From NCBI GenBank assembly GCA_029933365.1, contig JAOZOH010000063.1:1-16764 (forward strand): DNA of 16,764 bases, given 5' to 3'. Positions 1-6,811 of this stretch are shown one piece after another. Numbering within the stretch: the first letter of the stretch is position 1; each line of letters opens with the position of its first letter. The position numbers and the translations under genes are program-made. The stretch is from Desulfuromusa sp. GTDB lineage: Bacteria; Desulfobacterota; Desulfuromonadia; Desulfuromonadales; Geopsychrobacteraceae. Under the pieces are notes generated by a model. The model had not been told where the DNA came from, made no database searches, and saw nothing but the letters and a program-made list of their open reading frames with translations.

Positions 1-70
1 CGGATGCCGACACATTGACCGACATGCCGTTTACACAAAATTCTTTACAGGCTCTAGATCAAGAAAACAA

Positions 71-111
71 ACGGGGGATCGTCAGTGTGAAAGATACGGA
101 CGATCCCCCGT
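71..111. terminator. Perfect 13-bp hairpin, bidirectional terminator
   Basis: Arms 71-83 and 99-111 (ACGGGGGATCGTC and its exact complement) enclose a 15-nt loop. The stem runs into TTTT on the plus strand and into a T-rich tract on the minus strand, so it can end transcription from either side. On the minus strand it lies about 90 bases beyond the phosphatase stop and probably closes the transport operon. On the plus strand it would end whatever gene lies left of the window. In bases 1-70 I see no coding end I can defend: the plus frames give a stop at 16-18 or stay open, without recognisable protein. Confidence 0.85.
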
Positions 112-200
112 TTTGCGTAAATTTAGACTCTGAAGTCTTTTCTCGGAACCCTCATAAATCCGCTCAAATAACATCAATCATAATATAACTTGCAGTGGAA

Positions 201-1022
201 TTAGGCCAAGAATGGCAACAGATCTACATTTCTTTCGAGAATGAAATCTGGAACGATATCAGATTGTTCCACATCATCTCGCGTAGCCTCACCAGTTAAT
301 ACCAGAATTGACAGAAAATCATTGTCCTTTCCGGTGCGAATATCAGTATAGAGACGATCACCCATAATCGCTAGCGAGCGTCGATCGAATATCTCCTGGC
401 TACCGTTGGATAATTTATTCAACAATCCCTCAATGAAAGGGCCATTGGGCTTACCAATAACCACAGGCTCAACTCCGGTTGCGTGAATAAGCGGTTGCAT
501 CAATGCGCCCAGATCGATATCAAAGCCACCCCCTTTGGTGGGGCACAGGACGTCTGGATGAGTTACAATAAAGGGGACACCAGACTTTATCAACTGGTAG
601 GCCTGATTTAATTTTTCATAGGTTAAAGTCTTATCGTAGCCCATAACGACACACTGAGCGTCTGGTGTCAGAGTGAAACCTGCAGTAGCAAACGCAGCTT
701 CCAATGATGGCGTACCAAGAAGAAAGATCTTCCTGTAATTGGTTTTTTGTTTCAGGTAATCCAGAGTCGCATCACTGGAAGAGTAGATTTCATCCTCAGC
801 AAGAGAAATCCCCATGGAATGCAACTTTTTATAATAATCTGAGCGCCCTTTTGACGAGTTATTGGTGACATACATTTTTTGAATGTTGCACCGATCCAAA
901 CCGGATAAGAATTCCAGCGTGAAATCAAAAATGCTCTCTTCCTGATACAAAGTGCCATCGAGGTCTAACAGAAGGCATTTGATAGATTTCAATCTTTGTC
1001 TGAATTCTTCACGACTCAACAT
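201..1022 (-). CDS. HAD-IIA family phosphatase (NagD/PGP type)
   Basis: This 273-residue cytoplasmic phosphohydrolase carries all four HAD motifs. DLDGTLY has the nucleophile D20 and general acid D22; TNN starts at T53; motif III has K191 in IGKPNGPF; GDRLYTDI has the Mg-binding D222 and D227. The cap lies between motifs II and III and contains the GYDKTLTYEKL and THPD...KGGGFDIDLGAL signatures of the C2a cap (subfamily IIA). Known members remove phosphate from UMP, p-nitrophenyl phosphate, 2-phosphoglycolate or glycerol 3-phosphate, so the natural substrate cannot be read from sequence. It is the last gene of the lacI-ABC operon, 219 bases after the permease; most of that gap is a large palindrome. 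A GGA lies 7 bases before the ATG. Its place beside a Ugp-like transporter suggests dephosphorylation of an imported or released sugar or glycerol phosphate, which is inference. Confidence 0.9.
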   Translation of the reverse strand: MLSREEFRQRLKSIKCLLLDLDGTLYQEESIFDFTLEFLSGLDRCNIQKMYVTNNSSKGRSDYYKKLHSMGISLAEDEIYSSSDATLDYLKQKTNYRKIFLLGTPSLEAAFATAGFTLTPDAQCVVMGYDKTLTYEKLNQAYQLIKSGVPFIVTHPDVLCPTKGGGFDIDLGALMQPLIHATGVEPVVIGKPNGPFIEGLLNKLSNGSQEIFDRRSLAIMGDRLYTDIRTGKDNDFLSILVLTGEATRDDVEQSDIVPDFILERNVDLLPFLA

Positions 1023-1040
1023 ATCTCAATCCGTTTACTA

Positions 1041-1203
1041 AGTATCCTGTCATGCATGAACCGTCGCATCTTGCTTGTTATTTTACGTGCCGACTGCGTT
1101 GTGTCTTCCGCTGTATAGCTTTAGCTATGCAGCGAAAACCACGCCTTGTTGACACGTAAAATTCCGGCGCAATTTTGCAACATTCCACACATGACAGGAC
1201 ACT
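1041..1203. repeat. 163-bp near-palindromic element between permease and phosphatase genes
   Basis: The outer arms 1041-1054 and 1190-1203 match as inverted repeats at 13 of 14 positions. Inside them TTTTACGTG (1082-1090) pairs with CACGTAAAA. The centre is a tight hairpin, CTGTATAGCT tt AGCTATGCAG, near 1111-1132. The halves align along almost their whole length, so the element could fold as one long hairpin in RNA or as a cruciform. It differs in sequence from the MITE-like repeat near accA. It resembles a non-autonomous MITE or a REP/ERIC-like unit, but I see no clear target duplication. It would be transcribed with the operon and could lower expression of the downstream phosphatase gene. 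Confidence 0.75.
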
Positions 1204-1241
1204 GGAAGCTCTTTCTTGGAAAAAACAGCAGAATAGCTCAG

Positions 1242-2132
1242 CTATCGATAATGAATCCGCTTTTCTACCACAGTAAACTGAATGATGGTAATGACAGCCA
1301 AAATAAGAACTAAAACCACGGTTAGCGTCGCTGCATAGCTAGTATCCCAGAAGCTAAACGCATTTTCATAAATATAATACAGGAGGAGAGAACTGGCATT
1401 ATCCGGCCCTCCCTTGGTCATAATAATCAGATGGTCAACCAGTTTAAAAGAATTGACTACAGCGTTGACCATGACGAACAGCGTAGTGGGCATCAATAAG
1501 GGAAAGGTTACCCGGCGGAAGTAGTACCACCCTCCAGAGCCCTCCACGAGTCCCGCCTCCTTGAGCTCAGGAGAAAGTTGCTGTAGAGCCGCCAGATAAA
1601 AAACCATAAAAAACCCGGCTTCCTTCCAGATGACCATAATAATGAGACAGAACAGAGCCGTATCCGGATTTCCAAGCCAGTTATGGCTATCCCCGCCAAA
1701 AAAGGCAAACACCTGGTCAAAAAGCCCATACTCCGGGGTATAAAAGAAAAGCCAGATATTGGCAACTGCGATCATGGGCAGAACTGTAGGGGTAAAAAAG
1801 GACATCCGGACCAAAGAGCGCCCTTTTATTTTACGATTGATCAGCAAAGCCATGCTCAGCGCAAGAGCGATGCTGAAGGGAACCGTGCACATTGAATAGA
1901 TAAAATTATTGGTCAATACTTTCCAGAAAACATCATCATCCAGAAGATATCTATAGTTGTCTAAACCAATGAATACTTCTGGTCGGGTTACAGTTCCCAT
2001 TGAGAACAAACTATGGAAAATATTAGAACAAATAGGAAAGTGGGTAAACAGACCAATCATAAAAACTGCCGGCAGGACGAGCAACCAGCCATTAATATGA
2101 TTCCAGTAGCGCTGTTGAAATCTAAACTTCAT
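1242..2132 (-). CDS. ABC sugar/glycerophosphate-type permease, UgpA/MalF-like
   Basis: This 296-residue inner-membrane subunit of a carbohydrate-type (CUT1) ABC importer has six predicted hydrophobic segments. The cytoplasmic EAA loop lies in the second half (EAGLVEGSGGWYYFRRVTFP), where it docks on the ATPase. The GGP-x-N-ASSLLLYYIYENAF stretch after it is typical of the UgpA/MalF-type partner, and the length is usual for UgpA. The start ATG lies inside the end of the ATPase gene (11-base overlap, suggesting translational coupling). AAAGGA lies a few bases upstream. It should pair with the second permease of this operon. The solute is not determined by the permease sequence. Confidence 0.92.
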   Translation of the reverse strand: MKFRFQQRYWNHINGWLLVLPAVFMIGLFTHFPICSNIFHSLFSMGTVTRPEVFIGLDNYRYLLDDDVFWKVLTNNFIYSMCTVPFSIALALSMALLINRKIKGRSLVRMSFFTPTVLPMIAVANIWLFFYTPEYGLFDQVFAFFGGDSHNWLGNPDTALFCLIIMVIWKEAGFFMVFYLAALQQLSPELKEAGLVEGSGGWYYFRRVTFPLLMPTTLFVMVNAVVNSFKLVDHLIIMTKGGPDNASSLLLYYIYENAFSFWDTSYAATLTVVLVLILAVITIIQFTVVEKRIHYR

Positions 2133-3189
2133 AGGTTATTCCTTTTGCCCAGTTCACCACTCGTTTTCCGTCTTCTGCATTAAATAAATGGGTACGCTCT
2201 GCTTTCCAAGTAAGCCTCAGTGGATCACCGATCGAAACATCTGCCTTCCCATTAACGGTCAGGGTTATGGACTGATTTCCAGACTCACAGACAATAAGGG
2301 TATCAGCTCCCAGATATTCAGTGACAACAACTGAACACTGTATACCTGAATCAGTTGCTATCTCTATGTCCTCAGGTCTGATTCCGAGAAGATATGCATC
2401 TGCTGTATTGATTGGAGGTAGCGGAATGGACGGAAGAGCTTCAATCATGGAAGTATCAGGGGTCAGGATGTTCATGGGCGGATTACCAATAAAGCTGCCG
2501 GTAAAAGCGGTAGCCGGGTAATTATAGAGTTCATCAGGGGTGCCATGTTGTTCGATCATCCCATCGTTTATCAGGATAATTCTATCTGCAATGGTCATTG
2601 CCTCAACCTGATCATGGGTAACATAAACCATGGTCATTTTGAGCCGCTGCTGCAGTAAACGAATTTCTTGGCGCATTTCCTGACGCAATTTGGCATCCAG
2701 ATTGGAGAGGGGCTCATCCATAAGGCAGACTGAAACTTGCGCCACAATGGCACGACCAAGAGCAACTCGCTGTCTCTGACCGCCTGATAATTGGGCTGGT
2801 TTTCGATCTAAAAGAGCGTCCAGTCCAAGCAGCTCAGCAGCATCACCAAGGCGTTTTTTCTGCTCATGCTTGGGAATTTTACGCGCTTTAAGACCAAAGA
2901 TAATGTTTTCAGCGACACTTAGATGGGGAAATAAGGCGTAATTCTGAAAAACCATTGAGATATTGCGTTTAACAGGAGGCAGGTTGGATACATCGACTCC
3001 ATCAATATCGACAACTCCAGAGGTTGGTGTTTCCAACCCGGCAATAAGGCGTAGTGTCGTTGATTTACCACAACCAGAAGGCCCTAAGAGAACGAGGAGT
3101 TCCCCTTCCTCACACTCGAAGTTAATATCTGTGAGGACTTGCGTGGAACCCCAGCTTTTATAGATATCTATTAGTTTTATTATCGCCAT
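2122..3189 (-). CDS. ABC importer ATPase, UgpC/MalK-like
   Basis: This 355-residue nucleotide-binding subunit powers the importer. Visible motifs are Walker A GPSGCGKST (about residues 37-45), the signature LSGGQRQR, Walker B VCLMDEPLSNLD and the switch histidine in YVTHDQ. The C-terminal third is the TOBE/MalK regulatory domain, including GIRPEDIE. Length and layout match UgpC/MsmX/MalK proteins, which share a family and in some species serve several importers. It sits between the two permease genes, 34 bases after the upstream one and overlapping the downstream one by 11 bases. The ribosome site is weak (AAAGACGAG). Nothing is missing from the catalytic set. Confidence 0.95.
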   Translation of the reverse strand: MAIIKLIDIYKSWGSTQVLTDINFECEEGELLVLLGPSGCGKSTTLRLIAGLETPTSGVVDIDGVDVSNLPPVKRNISMVFQNYALFPHLSVAENIIFGLKARKIPKHEQKKRLGDAAELLGLDALLDRKPAQLSGGQRQRVALGRAIVAQVSVCLMDEPLSNLDAKLRQEMRQEIRLLQQRLKMTMVYVTHDQVEAMTIADRIILINDGMIEQHGTPDELYNYPATAFTGSFIGNPPMNILTPDTSMIEALPSIPLPPINTADAYLLGIRPEDIEIATDSGIQCSVVVTEYLGADTLIVCESGNQSITLTVNGKADVSIGDPLRLTWKAERTHLFNAEDGKRVVNWAKGITYEV

Positions 3190-3223
3190 AACTCGTCTTT
3201 ACACATCTCTAACTGATTGAATG

Positions 3224-4045
3224 TTATTTGATCCCAGAATGCATAAATGATTGTACAAACTGGCGTTGAAACAAAATAAAAGCAATGAGGAGAGGCGCCA
3301 TGGTCATAACTGTCGCAGCAGTAATGATAGACCAATCAACTCCAGATTCGGGTGCTCCAAAAATAGCCAGCCCCACAGTTAAAGGGCGACTGTTTACCGA
3401 ACTTGTAATAACCAGTGGCCATAAAAAATTGTTCCAATGGTAACTTACAGAAACAAGACCGTAAGCAATATATGTGGACCGGGATAGAGGAATATAGACC
3501 TTCCAGAGGACACCCAGGGCAGAAACACCTTCTACCTGAGCAGCTTCTATCAATTCCTTTGGAATAATTTTGAAAGATTGGCGTAGAAGAAAGATTCCAA
3601 AGGCACTGGCCATATAAGGAAGTCCGATAGCAGTAATTGTATCTATAAGACCCAACCGACTGATAGTGCGGTAATTTTCGACCAGAAGCACTTCAGGCAT
3701 GATCATCAACTGCAACAGCACAAGTGCAAACAGAACATTCTTACCAAAAAATTCAAACCGGGCAAACCCGTATGCAGCTAAGGTACACAGAATAAACTGA
3801 GCTGTGAGAATCAGGGTAACAAGGATAAAAGTATTAAACAGGTATCTGGGAAATGGAGCATAGGACCAAGCTCTGACAAAATTCTCTGTTGTCAGAGGAG
3901 CAAATAATTCAAAGCGAGTTGAGAATTCAGCCGGATGAAAAGCACTCCAGATGGCGAACACAACAGGAAGAAGCCAGAGTGCCCCCAGCATCCAGGCACC
4001 TATTGTCTCGATGATCGTTCCTATCCTAGCCCCTGAGGATTGCAT
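3224..4045 (-). CDS. ABC sugar/glycerophosphate-type permease, UgpE/MalG-like
   Basis: This is the second inner-membrane subunit, about 273 residues with six hydrophobic segments. The EAA loop EAAQVEGVSALGVLWKVYIP lies near residue 190, and the end (QRQFVQSFMHSGIK) is typical of UgpE/MalG. I start it at the ATG at 4043-4045. It has AAGGA with a 9-base spacer (CTTGCCC before the ATG), whereas the in-frame TTG at 4049-4051 would leave only about 3 bases. It follows the binding-protein gene across a 67-base gap that holds a strong hairpin, so it may be expressed less than the binding protein. It should form the heterodimer with the UgpA-like permease. Confidence 0.92.
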   Translation of the reverse strand: MQSSGARIGTIIETIGAWMLGALWLLPVVFAIWSAFHPAEFSTRFELFAPLTTENFVRAWSYAPFPRYLFNTFILVTLILTAQFILCTLAAYGFARFEFFGKNVLFALVLLQLMIMPEVLLVENYRTISRLGLIDTITAIGLPYMASAFGIFLLRQSFKIIPKELIEAAQVEGVSALGVLWKVYIPLSRSTYIAYGLVSVSYHWNNFLWPLVITSSVNSRPLTVGLAIFGAPESGVDWSIITAATVMTMAPLLIAFILFQRQFVQSFMHSGIK

Positions 4046-4066
4046 GGGCAAGATTCCTTTTTACTT

Positions 4067-4096
4067 GGGCAGGAAGCACTATTGCACTTCCTGCCC
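4067..4096. promoter_or_regulatory. Intercistronic hairpin after the binding-protein gene
   Basis: The 10-bp arms GGGCAGGAAG (4067-4076) and CTTCCTGCCC (4087-4096) are perfect complements around a 10-nt loop. They lie just downstream of the binding-protein stop on the minus strand. No T-tract follows, so it is not a standard terminator. By analogy with malE-malF type gaps, it probably blocks 3' exonucleases and keeps the binding-protein message more abundant than the permease message. Confidence 0.7.
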
Positions 4097-4112
4097 ATGG
4101 ATACACTTGAAA

Positions 4113-5408
4113 TTATCGATAGCGTTTCAAAATTCGATTTGCTTGTTTTTGAGCATCTTTCAGAGCTTTCTCAGGTGTTTTTGCATCTGTCAGTGCAGCT
4201 TGAATAGCATCATTTAATATTTTATAAACTCTACCATTTTCATGAACAGATAATTCTGCTGTAGCAAATTTCAACTGATCTCTAGCAACAGCTGCAGGAG
4301 GAAAGCTCTTAACATAAGCTTTCAGTTCTTTGGTTTCATAGGCATCTGGTCGGGTTCCGAGATAGCCCGTTCCAATACTCCATTGTGCGGTTCGCTCAGG
4401 CTGGGTCATCCATTTGATAAATTTAAGCGCTGCAGCTCTTTTCTCAGGGGTTGCTTGTTTGAAAATGTAGAAGTTACCACCACCCGTAGGGGTTCCCCGA
4501 CCTTGCTTGGCTGGTAACATAGCGACACCAAAATTAAAACTGGCGTTCTTCTTAACAGCAGTCAGATTTCCGGTACTGTGCCACATGATGGCGGTTTTTT
4601 GTTCCAAAAAATCGGTTCTCAATGTCCCCCACTCGATAGTTCCTTTTGGCATAATCTGATATTTTTTACCGAGATCCTTCCAAAAATCGAGGGCTTTAAC
4701 AACACCCTGATGATCAAAATAAGTTTCGGTTCCTGCATCATTCATCAAGACCTCACCATTCTGCTTGGTCAAAGCTCCAAACATCCAATAGGGATATCCT
4801 GTTGAGGGGATTTCAAGACCCCACTGAGTGACTTTGCCAGAAGAATCTTTTGTGGTAAGTTTTTCCCCCATAGCGACAAGTTCTTCCCACGTTGCCGGAG
4901 GAGTATTTGGGTCTAGACCAGCCTTTTTAAAAGCATCTTTATTGTAATACATGACGATAGTCGACCGCTGAAACGGAATACTCCAGGTTTTACCGCCAGT
5001 GCGACTATTTTCCATCAGAGCCGGGTAGAAACTGTCAAGCCACTGTTTTTCTGCAGAACTTGTGACGAGATCATCAAAAGCAAGAATAGCATCATTGTCA
5101 ATGAGGGTGAAAATTTCGGTAGAAAGAATGACAGAAAGATCTGGTGGGTTCCCCCCCTTAAGTGCTGTCATTGCCTTGGTCATGGTATCGGAATAATTTC
5201 CGGAATAGATCGCTTTTACAGTGATGTCCGGATTTTCTGCCTGAAAATCCTGAACCAACTTATCCACCAGCTTTGTCAATGGGCCACCGACAGCAACAGG
5301 GTAGAACATGGTCAGTTCAGTTGCAGAAGCCATGGTCGACAACGAAAGTAACAGGATTCCCAATAATAACGTTTTTATCCCTTTAATTCCTGGTATTCGC
5401 TTTTGCAT
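4113..5408 (-). CDS. Periplasmic solute-binding protein, UgpB-like
   Basis: This 431-residue extracellular-solute-binding protein (family 1) captures the ligand for the ABC importer. The first about 29 residues form a signal peptide: basic start MQKRIPGIKGIK, a leucine-rich core and a likely cleavage at ASA|TE. No lipobox cysteine is present, so it should be free in the periplasm. It resembles E. coli UgpB as I remember it: AENPD, Y.GNY, STIVMYYNKDAFKKAGLDP, the GGG stretch and TGYL. Of the UgpB ligand residues I recall, the Tyr in GNY, the glycine and the Tyr in TGYL are kept, but the glutamate after strand V-Y seems replaced by leucine. Glycerol 3-phosphate or its diesters are therefore plausible rather than certain, and a sugar remains possible. 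AGGAGA precedes the ATG. It is the second gene of the operon, 144 bases after lacI. Confidence 0.9.
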   Translation of the reverse strand: MQKRIPGIKGIKTLLLGILLLSLSTMASATELTMFYPVAVGGPLTKLVDKLVQDFQAENPDITVKAIYSGNYSDTMTKAMTALKGGNPPDLSVILSTEIFTLIDNDAILAFDDLVTSSAEKQWLDSFYPALMENSRTGGKTWSIPFQRSTIVMYYNKDAFKKAGLDPNTPPATWEELVAMGEKLTTKDSSGKVTQWGLEIPSTGYPYWMFGALTKQNGEVLMNDAGTETYFDHQGVVKALDFWKDLGKKYQIMPKGTIEWGTLRTDFLEQKTAIMWHSTGNLTAVKKNASFNFGVAMLPAKQGRGTPTGGGNFYIFKQATPEKRAAALKFIKWMTQPERTAQWSIGTGYLGTRPDAYETKELKAYVKSFPPAAVARDQLKFATAELSVHENGRVYKILNDAIQAALTDAKTPEKALKDAQKQANRILKRYR

Positions 5409-5552
5409 AAGCTTTCTCCTTTGTCAATGATTGATAACAACCTACACGCATGAAGAAACAAATCAGGCTCCCCTGAAATTTCTATATAAAATTAACAGGT
5501 GCCTTTTAAAAGTTAGTCAGGATGCTGTAAGCATTGTGCTACCCCTCTCAGT

Positions 5553-6581
5553 TTAACTGCTATTCTTACGTAATATGGAAACAGGCGCTGTTGACGTAGA
5601 ATCTCTCTCAATCAGGGTCAGATCCAACATCTGTTGCACCGGGCTATCTTGCCCCTCCATTATATCAAATAAAAGTTTTACCCCAAGCTTTCCAATCTCA
5701 TAGGCAGGTTGTCGAACCGTTGTCAGCTCAGGAATCATATATGATGCAATCTGAATATCATCAAATCCAACAACAGATAAATCTTCCGGCAGCTTCAAGC
5801 CAAGCTCTCTAGCCCCCTTCATAGCACCAAGGGCAAGATAATCATTGGAACAAAAAATGGCGGTTGGGGGATTACTCAGTGAGAGTAACTTTTTTGCTGC
5901 ATCCTTTCCTCCGACCAGAGAATAATCTGTTTGCGCTAACAGATTTCGATCATAAGAAATATTATAATTCTTGAGACATTGCTTATAACCATGCCAACGA
6001 TGGAAACTTCGATCAGAGATAGAAAACCTTCCAGCAACCATTCCAATCCGTTGATGCCCTAAATTGACTAAATGCTCGGTTGCAACATATCCTCCCTTGG
6101 TATTATCGACCCCAACGACAGTCATAGGACCATTCTTGATGGTGCTGTAGAGGAGGACAAAAGGGAGTTTTTCATTCACTAAGGTTTTTAGAATAGCGCC
6201 CTTAGGATTGGTGCTGGTGATAACAAGACCGTCCACCTGCTGTTCTCTGAAGGTCTTAATCAATTTTTCTTCCTGATCATGTCGATAATAGGTATTTCCT
6301 AAAAGAAGCTGAATTTTGTGCAAATCAGCATAATCCTGTACGCCTCGAGTGGATTCAGCGAAAACCGGGTTATTTATGGTTGGGATTATTAACCCGATGG
6401 TGTTTGATTTCTTGGTTACAAAACCGCGGGCAAGGGCATTGTATTTGTAATTACAAAGCTTCATTGCCTCGGTGACCTTCTTGCGGGTCACCTCGCGCAC
6501 CGTCTCTGGTGAGTTAATAACTCTGGAAACAGTTGCTGTCGATACGCCAGATAACTTTGCAACATCGAGAATTGTACTCAT
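5553..6581 (-). CDS. LacI-family transcriptional repressor
   Basis: This DNA-binding regulator has about 342 residues. The N-terminal helix-turn-helix reads TILDVAKLSGVSTATVSRVI, followed by the hinge region (YKYNALARG). A periplasmic-binding-protein-like sensor domain follows, with GLIIPTINNPVFAE, NDYLALGAMKGARELG and VVGFDDI signatures. I start it at the ATG at 6579-6581: GGTGGG lies just before it, the HTH begins at once, and the longer frame from 6650 would begin upstream of the promoter -35 box. It heads the transport operon and faces a divergent hydrolase gene. Palindromes at 6591-6606 and 6778-6791 fit its expected operator, implying autorepression and control of both directions. The inducer is unknown; in this family it is usually the transported solute or a breakdown product. 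Confidence 0.93.
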   Translation of the reverse strand: MSTILDVAKLSGVSTATVSRVINSPETVREVTRKKVTEAMKLCNYKYNALARGFVTKKSNTIGLIIPTINNPVFAESTRGVQDYADLHKIQLLLGNTYYRHDQEEKLIKTFREQQVDGLVITSTNPKGAILKTLVNEKLPFVLLYSTIKNGPMTVVGVDNTKGGYVATEHLVNLGHQRIGMVAGRFSISDRSFHRWHGYKQCLKNYNISYDRNLLAQTDYSLVGGKDAAKKLLSLSNPPTAIFCSNDYLALGAMKGARELGLKLPEDLSVVGFDDIQIASYMIPELTTVRQPAYEIGKLGVKLLFDIMEGQDSPVQQMLDLTLIERDSTSTAPVSILRKNSS

Positions 6582-6590
6582 ATCCCACCA

Positions 6591-6606
6591 ATGTAAGTGT
6601 TTACAT
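6591..6606. promoter_or_regulatory. LacI-type operator at the repressor promoter
   Basis: The palindrome ATGTAA-GTGT-TTACAT lies between the lacI -10 box and its ribosome site, covering the predicted transcription start. Its half-sites are the same as those of the perfect palindrome upstream of the hydrolase gene. Binding here would block transcription of lacI and the whole transport operon. Confidence 0.75.
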
Positions 6607-6609
6607 TTA

Positions 6610-6637
6610 AATATACACGCTAAAACAACTCTGTCAA
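6610..6637 (-). promoter_or_regulatory. Promoter of the lacI-transporter operon
   Basis: On the minus strand TTGACA (6632-6637) is separated by 16 bases from TATATT (6610-6615). This is close to the sigma-70 consensus and puts the start near 6603, inside the operator. It is the only good promoter I find for the operon; the 144-base gap before the binding-protein gene shows no clear one. Confidence 0.7.
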
Positions 6638-6704
6638 TCTCTTTGGACAAAAATGGGTTTGCTTAAAAATAAATGTAATTACAGAATGTTAAGTAACATC
6701 TCAG

Positions 6705-6768
6705 TTGATAATTTTAATTTATTCGTTATTATTATTACTTGAAAAAAGTTCAAGAGATATATTACAAA
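6705..6768 (+). promoter_or_regulatory. Candidate promoters for the metallo-hydrolase gene
   Basis: Two weak options are visible. TTGATA (6705-6710), 16 bases, TATTAT (6727-6732) would leave the operator about 40 bases downstream. TTGAAA (6739-6744), 18 bases, TACAAA (6763-6768) would place the start near 6775, right at the operator, as is classic for LacI repression. I cannot choose between them by eye. Confidence 0.35.
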
Positions 6769-6777
6769 TGCACAGAA

Positions 6778-6791
6778 TGTAAACGTTTACA
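6778..6791. promoter_or_regulatory. LacI-type operator upstream of the metallo-hydrolase
   Basis: TGTAAACGTTTACA is a perfect 14-bp palindrome with a central CG, typical of LacI/GalR-family sites. It ends a few bases before the ribosome site (AGAGGGAG). Its centre is about 186 bases from that of the lacI operator, so the two could be bridged by one tetramer or simply repress each side. Confidence 0.8.
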
Positions 6792-6811
6792 CCTTCAGAG
6801 GGAGATGCAAA

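Noticed and set aside
1..70. Possible gene ends or starts at the left edge in several frames
   Set aside because: No frame gives a recognisable protein or convincing ribosome site in this short stretch.
1047..1070. Pho-box-like CTGTCAT near the HAD gene, attractive because of the Ugp link
   Set aside because: The second half-site does not match, and the first is simply the terminal arm of the large palindrome, mirrored at the other end.
4046..4051. TTG start two codons upstream for the UgpE-like permease
   Set aside because: The AAGGA ribosome site would be only about 3 bases away; the ATG at 4045 is spaced correctly.
5421..5476. Imperfect inverted repeats between lacI and the binding-protein gene (around CAATGATTG and TCAGG/CCTGA)
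   Set aside because: Short arms, no T-tract of note and no likeness to the LacI operators; not enough to call a terminator or operator.
6582..6650. A 23-residue N-terminal extension of the LacI-family protein
   Set aside because: The longer frame starts upstream of the -35 box of its own promoter, has no good ribosome site, and LacI proteins begin at the helix-turn-helix. The ATG at 6581 has GGTGGG before it.
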